The notes beneath the pieces were generated by a model. The model was given only the letters and a program-made list of their open reading frames with translations, was not told where the DNA came from and made no database searches. A DNA stretch of 64,000 nt. Origin: Flavonifractor sp. An112. GTDB lineage: Bacteria > Bacillota > Clostridia > Oscillospirales > Oscillospiraceae. Where the stretch lies: NCBI RefSeq assembly GCF_002161085.1, contig NZ_NFLU01000001.1:1-64000 (forward strand), read 5' to 3'. Positions 35,401-42,147 of the stretch are shown here, one piece after another. How positions within the stretch are numbered: the first letter of the stretch is position 1; each line of letters opens with the position of its first letter. The translations under genes and the position numbers were made by a program.

Positions 35401-36032
35401 GGTACCCTCCTGATTGGATGCCGGATGACGGTTTTCAACCGCTCTGGTTTGCACCGCCGCACATCGCTTAAATAGATCTCATGATGGAACCGTCCTTCCT
35501 CAAAGTGCTCCTCGTAGCCCTGAGCCTTGGCGTATTCCTCCATGGCGGCCACGGTGGCAGGCTCTTCGTCATAGGGGCCGATGTGCATACACTGGACGCA
35601 CAGGCCCTCCTCCCAGGAGAAAAACTCCACCGGGGAGAAGTCTTGCTGCTTCTTTTCTGCGGCCTCCCGGATGGCCCAGTCAAACACCTCTTTCGTTACA
35701 AACTCCGGCAGGCGGATGAGGGAGATCCATTGGAAGTCTTTCTTATGGCTATAATCCATCCCGTGGATGCCCTCCTGCCACCACAGGCCCTCCAGGGGCG
35801 GCACCACATAGTCAAAGTAACCCTCCAGCTTGTGCTTGCCCAGCTTACTCATTTTGATGGCGAAGGCTACGGCGTAGAGCATCCCCAGGGCCTGCTTGTA
35901 GGCTCCATTCTCCTCGTTGGGATCACCATGGCCCCACACTGCCAGAAAGTTCATGGCGGGCACGGTAACGATGCCCGGCGTCCTGGGCGGCAGATAAAAT
36001 TCCTTGTATTCTTTCTTATAATCAAAGGCCAT
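35397..36032 (-). CDS. GyrI-like small-molecule-binding protein
   Basis: A 211-residue protein of the GyrI/SOUL-like superfamily: FYLPPRTPGIVTVPAMNFLAVWGHGDPN at the N-terminus, PPLEGLWW, and CVQCMHIGPYDEEPATVAAMEEYAKAQGY near the end. These bind hydrophobic drugs or act as partners of regulators. Of two in-frame ATGs, 36032 is better spaced (eight bases) from GGAGG than 36038. Confidence 0.85.
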   Translation of the reverse strand: MAFDYKKEYKEFYLPPRTPGIVTVPAMNFLAVWGHGDPNEENGAYKQALGMLYAVAFAIKMSKLGKHKLEGYFDYVVPPLEGLWWQEGIHGMDYSHKKDFQWISLIRLPEFVTKEVFDWAIREAAEKKQQDFSPVEFFSWEEGLCVQCMHIGPYDEEPATVAAMEEYAKAQGYEEHFEEGRFHHEIYLSDVRRCKPERLKTVIRHPIRRVP

Positions 36033-36034
36033 GG

Positions 36035-36355
36035 TCATTTCCTCCGTTTTTTAGGCTGGGCCTGGAGGGCCAGACAGGTGAGGCGGGTGAGGGCAGTCAT
36101 GGTGTCCCGGTCGTCCACATCCTCCACCCAGATGTAGTCCCTGGCTCCCTCGTAGGGCGGGGCCTTGGGCAGGTTGGGAAAGGCCGCTTCGCCCTGAGGG
36201 GTGATCTTGACAAAAAGCTGGTCGTCGCAGATGACGGCAAAAAACACATCATCGCAATAGAGGCCGTATTCACCGAACATCTTCCGGCTGCGGATAGTCC
36301 CCGCCTCCCGCAGCTGTTCGGCCACATAGTCCACAAAATCCTTATGAGAGGCCAT
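36035..36355 (-). CDS. TfoX N-terminal domain protein
   Basis: A 106-residue stand-alone TfoX_N domain, with DYVAEQLREAGTIRSRKMFGEYGLYCDDVFFAVICDDQLFVKIT. In Gram-negatives TfoX affects competence; stand-alone copies in Firmicutes have no established role. It overlaps the upstream WYL gene end by 14 bases. Confidence 0.88.
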   Translation of the reverse strand: MASHKDFVDYVAEQLREAGTIRSRKMFGEYGLYCDDVFFAVICDDQLFVKITPQGEAAFPNLPKAPPYEGARDYIWVEDVDDRDTMTALTRLTCLALQAQPKKRRK

Positions 36356-37268
36356 GCGAATCCCCCTTTCGGTAACGGCGGGCCAGTGTTTCGGTCAGTT
36401 TCCTCAACTGTTCCCGTAATTCTTCCGGTTCCAGTAGTTCCGCCTTGTCTCCGAAGGTCAAAATCCAGCTCAGGACGCTGTCCGCATCGGGGAAACCGCC
36501 GGTAAAGCACAGTTTGCCGTCCGGCTCTACGGTAAAGCGGTCCGCACCGTACTCCTCCACCAGCCGCCAGCGGCAGGTGGGATCAAAGAGAACGGTGACT
36601 TGATATTTTACCGGAAAGACCCGCTCTGGCTCCAAGTCAGGCAGCGGCGCAGAACGAGGGGCAAACGGCTCTCCGGTGGTGAACTCCGTCATGCGGTTGA
36701 GCTTAAAGAGGCGGAAATCCTTCCGCATCCGGCACCAGCCCCACACATACCAGGTGGACCAGTGAAACACCAGATAATAGGGCTCTACGGTGCGCACCGA
36801 TTCTCCTTTGGGGGAGTAATAGATAAAGTGGATGGTGCGGTGCTGCTCGATGGCTCCCTGAATGAGCTCAATCTTGGGCGGCAGGCTGGTTTTGTACCAG
36901 GAGGAGAGGTCAATGAGCATATGGGCACCGCCGGGTACCAGTCCGCCCGTTCCCGCGGACAGCTTTTCCATCAGCTGGGCATAGCGCCGGGTGCCGCTGA
37001 CACTGTCCAGGCTCCGCAGTCCTGCCAGGATTGCCTGCATCTCCGGATCGGTGAGCACAGTGCGGTCCACCCGGTAGCCCTCCATAATGGAAATGCCTCC
37101 CCCCGCACCCTGGACAGTGGAAATGGGAATTCCCGCCCGGCACAAGGACTCGATGTCCCGCTGAATGGTCCGGCGGGATACCTCAAACTGCTCCGCCAGC
37201 TCCGGAGCGGTGACCTTTTCCCGCTGGAGCAGGATGGACAGGATGCCGATGAGCCGCTCCATTTTCAT
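36342..37268 (-). CDS. WYL/YafY-type transcriptional regulator
   Basis: A 308-residue regulator with an HTH_11 domain (MERLIGILSILLQREKVTAPELAEQFEVSRRTIQRDIESLCRAGIPI), a WYL-like domain (RTIHFIYYSPKGESVRTVEPYYLVFHWSTWYVWGWCRMRKDFRLFKLNRM) and a C-terminal WCX region. It heads the WYL-TfoX-GyrI-DUF3795-SRPBCC operon, which it probably regulates. ATG 37268 has GGGGAG seven bases upstream. Confidence 0.9.
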   Translation of the reverse strand: MKMERLIGILSILLQREKVTAPELAEQFEVSRRTIQRDIESLCRAGIPISTVQGAGGGISIMEGYRVDRTVLTDPEMQAILAGLRSLDSVSGTRRYAQLMEKLSAGTGGLVPGGAHMLIDLSSWYKTSLPPKIELIQGAIEQHRTIHFIYYSPKGESVRTVEPYYLVFHWSTWYVWGWCRMRKDFRLFKLNRMTEFTTGEPFAPRSAPLPDLEPERVFPVKYQVTVLFDPTCRWRLVEEYGADRFTVEPDGKLCFTGGFPDADSVLSWILTFGDKAELLEPEELREQLRKLTETLARRYRKGDSHGLS

Positions 37269-37296
37269 ACAGGACTCCCCTTCCCTCTTTTCCTGC

Positions 37297-37373
37297 ATTA
37301 TATCATAGGAACGCGACAACTGTCTGTCATGTTTCTCAGCGCATTGCAGCGGTACACATAGTTGTGGTATCAT
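37297..37373. promoter_or_regulatory. Divergent promoters between the WYL and GNAT genes
   Basis: Minus strand: an extended −10 TGATATAAT with TATAAT at 37297-37302. Plus strand: TTGCAG (37344-37349) and TATCAT (37368-37373) with an 18-base spacer. The two regulatory regions abut, so the WYL protein could control both. Confidence 0.6.
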
Positions 37374-37412
37374 AAGTCCAATCAAGACTGCCAGGCAAAG
37401 GTGGACCATCCC

Positions 37413-37856
37413 ATGGAAATCAGAAAAGTGGAAACGGACAAAAAGAGATACCTGGATTTACTGCTGCTGGCAGACGAGCAGGAGGACATGATTGACCGCT
37501 ATCTGGAGCGTGGGACCATGTATGTGCTGGAAGACGGCGGGGTCAAGGCTGAATGCGTGGTGGCCGACGAGGGGGATGGGGTTCTGGAACTGAAAAACAT
37601 TGCCGTAAAACCGGACTGTCAGGGCAGGGGGTATGGGAAGGCCATAGTGGACTTCCTCATCCGAACCTACACAGGACAGTATACGGTGCTGCAGGTGGGT
37701 ACTGGGGACAGCCCCTCCACCGTTCCGTTTTACGAATCCTGCGGCTTTTACAGGCATCACCTGGTCAAGAACTTTTTCACCGACTATTACGACCACCCTA
37801 TCTATGAGTGCGGTGTTCAGTTGGTGGATATGGTGTACCTTCAAAGAGAGCTATAA
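37413..37856 (+). CDS. GNAT-family N-acetyltransferase
   Basis: A 147-residue acetyltransferase. The acetyl-CoA loop is LKNIAVKPDCQGRGYGKAIVDFL, followed by VGTGDSPSTVPFYESCGFYRHHLVKNFF, typical of GNAT enzymes of the YjcF-like small group. The substrate is unknown. It is monocistronic, ending at a strong bidirectional terminator. Confidence 0.9.
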   Translation: MEIRKVETDKKRYLDLLLLADEQEDMIDRYLERGTMYVLEDGGVKAECVVADEGDGVLELKNIAVKPDCQGRGYGKAIVDFLIRTYTGQYTVLQVGTGDSPSTVPFYESCGFYRHHLVKNFFTDYYDHPIYECGVQLVDMVYLQREL

Positions 37857-37890
37857 AAAGTGGAGTGTCCATTGGGACACTCCACTTTTT
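37855..37890. terminator. Bidirectional terminator
   Basis: AAAAAGTGGAGTGTCC (37855-37870) pairs with GGACACTCCACTTTTT (37875-37890), between converging GNAT and flavodoxin genes. Confidence 0.9.
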
Positions 37891-37906
37891 CAACATTTGG
37901 GATGTA

Positions 37907-38383
37907 TTACAGCTTCAGCCCGTCCACCCAGGTCTTCAGCTCCGCCTCGTTCAGGCGGCCATTGAGCATCCGGCCATCCATAATCTTGGCGCCGGGGGCG
38001 CTGACCTGAAGCCCAGCCGCCGACTTGCCCAAACCACTGCCGCCAGAGGTGGCGAAGAGAACAATGGTTTTTCCGGTGAAATCATAGGCCTCCAGGAAGG
38101 TGTTGAGAATGGTGGGAGCCACATACCACCACACGGGGAAGCCCAGGAAGATCACATCGTGTTCTGCCACCGGGGCGTTGGTGTCGGCCAGAGCAGGGCG
38201 CGAACGGGTGTCCTTCATCTCCACGCTGGAGCGGGAACCTTTGTCCATCCAGTTCAGATCGGCGCTGGTGTAGGGCACAGCAGGTTTGATCTCATAGAGT
38301 TCCCCTCCCACAGCGTTTGCCAGAGCCTTTGCCGCTTTGGCGGTAGTGCCGGTAGCGGAAAAATAAGCAACCAATGCGTTCAT
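37907..38383 (-). CDS. Flavodoxin
   Basis: A 158-residue flavodoxin-fold protein. The FMN phosphate loop is YFSATGTTAKAAKALA and the ring-binding region is FLGFPVWWYVAPTILNTFLEAYDFTGKTIVLFATSGGSGLGKS. It may be an electron carrier or a small reductase. GGAGG precedes ATG 38383. Confidence 0.92.
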   Translation of the reverse strand: MNALVAYFSATGTTAKAAKALANAVGGELYEIKPAVPYTSADLNWMDKGSRSSVEMKDTRSRPALADTNAPVAEHDVIFLGFPVWWYVAPTILNTFLEAYDFTGKTIVLFATSGGSGLGKSAAGLQVSAPGAKIMDGRMLNGRLNEAELKTWVDGLKL

Positions 38384-38525
38384 ACGAACAACCTCCTTAC
38401 GCATCTTCTGCCCTCATTGTAAATCCGACACGCAGGAATGTAAAATGCTCATTTTCTATTTACCGCTATTCCGACAAGGCATTTCTGCTTTTCTGCCGGG
38501 AAGCTCCCTGTATTTCCGCTCAAAA

Positions 38526-38744
38526 TCAATAGTGCGTAGAGATCTCACCCGCACCGATACCATAGAGGCGGCAAAATTCCTCCAGGTCGCCGGAGGTGCG
38601 GATCAGCATGACCTCGGTAAATTTCCCGGTGTGGATGTCCTGAAATCCTGCTACCTTTTCCCCAGTACAGATGCTGGAGCGGATCACCGGCTTCTGGTTT
38701 TCCTGGTCATAGGTACGCTTCTCCTGCTTTTTCTTGAAAAACAT
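38526..38744 (-). CDS. Hypothetical protein
   Basis: A 72-residue protein beginning MFFKKKQEKRTYDQENQKP. It has a basic N-terminus and a beta-rich middle (VIRSSICTGEKVAGFQDIHTGKFTEVMLI). I do not recognise the family. The start is placed at 38744 because AGGAGGGGG lies ten bases upstream. It follows the hydrolase gene closely and is probably cotranscribed with it. Confidence 0.6.
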   Translation of the reverse strand: MFFKKKQEKRTYDQENQKPVIRSSICTGEKVAGFQDIHTGKFTEVMLIRTSGDLEEFCRLYGIGAGEISTHY

Positions 38745-38758
38745 CCGGTGCCCCCTCC

Positions 38759-39487
38759 TCAATTCTGAGCATCAGCCGGCCACAGAAACGCTTTTATGGC
38801 AGCTACCGTCTGAGCCTGCTGCTCCTGGGCGGAAATAGTGGCCGGGGGATCGCCTTTCTGGGGTCCGTAGTTGCCGAACTGAGCGTGGTTGCCCCCTTCG
38901 ATCTCCACAATGTTCTCCGTGTAGTCGATATGGTCCTCCACACTCTGGTTGAGGGAGCCGTAGATGGTGAGCGTCTTTTCATCCGGATAATCACCGTAGA
39001 TATAGGCACCCATCAGGATAAGCCCTTCTACCTGGTCGGGATGGTCCGAGGCATACTTGGACGCCATGGCGCCGCCCATAGAGTGGCCGGCCATATACCA
39101 GTGCTGGACCTCAGGAAACTGGGCAATCACCACTTCTGCCGCATTGGCATCAAATATTGCCATATTAAAAGGCATATGTACCAAAATACAAGTAACCCCG
39201 GTCTGTCGGATCTGATCCAGCAGAGGCAGGTAAGCCTCTGCCTCCACTTTGGCGCCGGGATAGAAAATGATGGCGGTGTCCGTGGGATAAGTCGGGGATA
39301 AGATCGTCAGATTGTCCTGTACCGTGATGCCGCTGTCCTGGGACATCACCTCCAGGGCAGTTTCGTCCGCTGGATAATAGTCGGACACATACCAGAAAAA
39401 TAGCCCCGTCAGAATGGCCAGGATCAGAAGAACGATTCCTCCAGCGATGAGCCATTTTTTATGTCGGGGCATTCGCTTTGTTTGCAT
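38759..39487 (-). CDS. Membrane-anchored alpha/beta hydrolase
   Basis: A 242-residue protein with one N-terminal transmembrane helix (KKWLIAGGIVLLILAILTGLFFWYV) and an extracellular alpha/beta-hydrolase domain. The nucleophile elbow is AGHSMGGAMA, with acid and His candidates in IYGSLNQSVED and IEGGNHAQFGNYG. The family includes DUF/YdeN-like hydrolases; the substrate is unknown. Confidence 0.85.
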   Translation of the reverse strand: MQTKRMPRHKKWLIAGGIVLLILAILTGLFFWYVSDYYPADETALEVMSQDSGITVQDNLTILSPTYPTDTAIIFYPGAKVEAEAYLPLLDQIRQTGVTCILVHMPFNMAIFDANAAEVVIAQFPEVQHWYMAGHSMGGAMASKYASDHPDQVEGLILMGAYIYGDYPDEKTLTIYGSLNQSVEDHIDYTENIVEIEGGNHAQFGNYGPQKGDPPATISAQEQQAQTVAAIKAFLWPADAQN

Positions 39488-39643
39488 GGATGAATCACCT
39501 CATTGCTCATTCCGGGGCAGATGCGCCCGGATGGTGTAGCGACGTCGCCCAGTTGTGGACTGATCACCTGCTGGGGGCATTCGTTGATACAGCGCAGGCA
39601 CTGGTACCGGGAGCAAAACGGCCCCAGATCGAGAAAATTCGTT

Positions 39644-40176
39644 TCATCTGAGTACCTCCAAAAGGTTCGCTGCAAAGGCTCTGTGGCCCTGCTCTGTAAA
39701 ATGGACTCCATCATAAGCAAGGGAAATATTCCATTCCCCGGCATCGGCAAAGCGGATACCAAGCTGCTGGGCAAGTCTGCGGCAACACCCTGCAAAAGTG
39801 CGGGAATGGTCAATCAGCTGCTGACTGGGCACCCACTGCCCCGGAGCCATGGGCGGCGGTACGATCAACAAAATTTGATTCGGTTTCAGCGACAGTTGGG
39901 AGAGGACGTGCTTCAGTTTGCCGGCAGCCTGCTCAGGACTGCATCCTTGGAGCAGATCGTTGGTACCCAGCATGAAAATCAGCAGGTCGGTGTCCGCTGG
40001 AAGGTCAGGCGCTGACCTGGGAATCTCCCGACCATTCTCTCCCATGTTGCAGACTTCCCAACCGGTTTCTGAGGCCAGGATATCCACCCACCGGCTGTCC
40101 ACATCATACCGCCCGCCAACCAAGAGCGTGGATCATAGCCATAGGTGTTAGAATCGCCAAAACAGACAATCTTCAT
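39644..40176 (-). pseudogene. SGNH/GDSL hydrolase with frameshift
   Basis: The N-terminal block with the catalytic Ser (IVCFGDSNTYGYDPRS) starts at ATG 40176. The remaining family blocks (GENGREIP, MLGTNDLL and the catalytic Asp/His YDGVHFTEQGH) are in a different frame ending at 39644. The join near 40115-40125 needs a one-base shift to give PRS-x-L-VGGRYD, as in intact homologues. It is a single-base indel, either real inactivation or a sequencing error; GLGTND and DGxH blocks are otherwise intact. Confidence 0.8.
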
Positions 40177-40429
40177 CCAAGTTCTCCTCTTTGCATATTA
40201 CTGAGCGCTTGTAAATGTACACCATAAATGATAGTACGTTATGTTTCCTCGGTCAAATTGATATTCAAGCTTCTCTAAGCAACATGGCATAGCCTCCGTT
40301 CCGCATCCCTGTCGATCAGCTGTTTTACCGGGGCAAAGCAGCCTTTGGTACCAGCCAGCCGAGGGAAGTACAAAACATTATGATTTTAATATAGTAAATC
40401 TAACATATGACAAAAGCAATAGGTGAAAA

Positions 40430-40473
40430 AAATCCCACCTGCTGAAATCCATAGATCTCAGCAGGTGGGATTT
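40430..40473 (-). terminator. Terminator downstream of the tRNA-Pro remnant
   Basis: A perfect 16-base stem (40430-40445 with 40458-40473) is followed on the minus strand by a T-run (TTTTTTTC). It lies just after the 3' end of the tRNA fragment on the same strand, so it is probably the original tRNA terminator. The rest of 40,180-40,430 holds no gene that I can support. Confidence 0.75.
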
Positions 40474-40517
40474 CCATGATACAATGCGTCCCAATCTGAG
40501 CGCTAAACAAAGAAAAC

Positions 40518-40564
40518 TGGTCCGAGTGGGGCGACTCGAACGCCCGGTCTCTTGAACCCAAACG
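40518..40564 (-). tRNA. 3' fragment of tRNA-Pro(UGG), probable att site
   Basis: On the minus strand the last 47 bases of a tRNA are present. They cover an anticodon-loop piece TTTGGGT, the anticodon-stem 3' side TCAAG, a T-arm GGGCG-TTCGAGT-CGCCC, an acceptor 3' strand CACTCGG and encoded ACCA. The 5' half is missing: the bases where the complementary CCGAGTG should lie (about 40588-40594) are unrelated. A tRNA 3' remnant is the usual scar left opposite the intact tRNA when an element integrates, here placing the element to the right. Confidence 0.8.
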
Positions 40565-40695
40565 GTTGAACTAAATTTTTTGTAGTTATTTCTAATTGGT
40601 TTTAACCCTTTCCGCTACATTTCACTCACTCTTTGACGCTCTTAATTCCACTGTTTCCGAGTGCTCCGGCGCTGTCTGTGGTCAAACATGTGGTC

Positions 40696-40757
40696 AAAGA
40701 GCCCTTCTTGACCAAGCGCGGCATAGCTGCCGTAGCCTGTTCAGAAGGGCTCTTTTT
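40696..40757 (+). terminator. Terminator-like hairpin near the att site
   Basis: AAAGAGCCCTTCT (40696-40708) pairs with AGAAGGGCTCTTT (40743-40755), followed by T residues. Immediately before it TGTGGTCAAA occurs twice within 22 bases (from about 40677). No intact plus-strand gene ends here, so it may be all that is left of a recombination gene's 3' end. Confidence 0.55.
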
Positions 40758-40879
40758 CATGTTCAGGTTTGGGGTATTGTACCTCTGCAGAGGCCGAGAA
40801 GCAAGAGGTTTTTTCGAGTCAGGCGTATCAAATTTTAACACGCCTATACAAAGAATACGGCCTGGAGGAATCGCCCCAG

Positions 40880-41587
40880 TTATTCCTCGTCTGTCTCCAA
40901 CTCGATCTCGTCATGGGGGAATGGATTGCAGGCCAGAAGATCCAATAGCTTCTGTCGAAGGTCCCTTTCACCCATCTGAGAGCAGGACAGGAGAATGTCT
41001 TCCTGAGGGCTGCCCACATAGGCACTTTGAAAAAGTTGTCGAGCCAGACGATCATCTGTCTTAAGGTGATCCAGCAGCCTGGGGCGAATGTATCCGGACA
41101 GGCAGAGATCATACAGTTCGTTTCCCAGTAGAAAATATGCTGCCTCTGGATCCTGAAGATGACTCTCTGCTGTGTCCAGCAAGAGTTTCATCATCTGAAT
41201 CGCGGTTTCTGGATCGTGCTCACAAGTCTCCACCAAAAGATCCATGGCATCCATCTCGGACAGTTCCTCTGTTGACCAATGCCTAACCGCCTCCGGAAAG
41301 GCGGCAATGAGCAAATCCCGGCATGCCCACTCATTTTCGGAAAAATCCCATCGGCGCACCATATCCTCCAGCTCAGTCCGGGAAAAACTCCGTAGAGCCT
41401 CCTCGGCGGAGGTATCTGTCACCGTAACAGTGACCTGGATAGTAGGTGAGGCTGCCTGTATCAACTTGGCTTTCTCCGAGGGATGGAGCGAGGAGATGCT
41501 GCCAAAATCGCCGCACCAGCCGCACTCCCACCGGCTGCCCTGGATCATCACAGGACTGCCGCAGTACGGGCATCGAATGTTTGCCAT
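40880..41587 (-). CDS. Hypothetical zinc-ribbon protein
   Basis: A 235-residue protein with an N-terminal zinc ribbon (IRCPYCGSPVMIQGSRWECGWCG, two CxxC pairs). A helical, acidic body follows with HEAT/TPR-like character (EMDAMDLLVETCEHDPETAIQMMKLLLDTAESHLQDPEAAYFLLGNELYDL). I do not recognise the family. It is GC-rich, unlike the genes to its right. It lies between the tRNA scar and the defence operon. Confidence 0.65.
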   Translation of the reverse strand: MANIRCPYCGSPVMIQGSRWECGWCGDFGSISSLHPSEKAKLIQAASPTIQVTVTVTDTSAEEALRSFSRTELEDMVRRWDFSENEWACRDLLIAAFPEAVRHWSTEELSEMDAMDLLVETCEHDPETAIQMMKLLLDTAESHLQDPEAAYFLLGNELYDLCLSGYIRPRLLDHLKTDDRLARQLFQSAYVGSPQEDILLSCSQMGERDLRQKLLDLLACNPFPHDEIELETDEE

Positions 41588-41818
41588 CCATCACCCCCCC
41601 TTCCTGCCGCTATTATAACGAGAAATATCTAATCAGGCAAGTTTTATGTTTACACATTACTCATAGATGAGACTTTGCTTTGTAATATGCGGAAGTGGCT
41701 GAACAGTAAAGGTAAATATTTCAAATCAAAGATGCATTTTTAAAATGCTTTCCCACTATCTTATGAGCAAAAAAACGACACAAGCATTTGAAATTCGAGA
41801 TGAAGAACCTATAAATCG

Positions 41819-41847
41819 TTGAAATTCTACAGTACATGTGCTATGCT
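41819..41847 (+). promoter_or_regulatory. Promoter of the defence operon
   Basis: TTGAAA (41819-41824) and TATGCT (41842-41847) are exactly 17 bases apart, about 60 bases before the HTH gene. The spacer and flank contain short dyads (AGTACATGTGCT; CTATG near 41841) that could be the operator for the Cro-like protein. The rest of 41,588-41,907 is AT-rich and shows no gene. Confidence 0.75.
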
Positions 41848-41907
41848 ATGTAAGTATAGTTATATTCATTTGCAAGAGTGTTCGTTTGATCTAAGGGGGA
41901 CGGCTTT

Positions 41908-42117
41908 GTGGAAATTAGTTACAAAAAACTCTGGAAATTACTTGTGGATAACCAAATGAAAAAGAGTGATTTGTATAAAGCTGCAGATATAAGTGGATAT
42001 ACCGCCACAAAACTTAATAAAAATGAACCGGTTCCTTTGGAGGCGTTGATGAGAATTTGTAAGGTATTCCATTGTGATATTGGCGAAATAATGGAATTGA
42101 TTTGGGAAAATGAATAG
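41908..42117 (+). CDS. Small Cro/CI-type HTH regulator
   Basis: A 69-residue single-domain HTH_26-type protein: YKKLWKLLVDNQMKKSDLYKAADISGYTATKLNKNEPVPLEALMRICKVFHCDIGEIMEL. It starts at GTG 41908, six bases after AAGGGGG. It is the first gene of the defence operon and probably keeps it under negative autoregulation. It ends 30 bases before the PAPS-reductase-family gene. Confidence 0.88.
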   Translation: MEISYKKLWKLLVDNQMKKSDLYKAADISGYTATKLNKNEPVPLEALMRICKVFHCDIGEIMELIWENE

Positions 42118-42147
42118 TACTTCAACGCATCGACACGAGGAATACAT

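Noticed and set aside
40518-40600. Intact tRNA gene
   Set aside because: The T-arm, acceptor 3' strand and CCA are present, but no CCGAGTG 5' strand or D-arm exists at the right distance, so it is only a 3' fragment.
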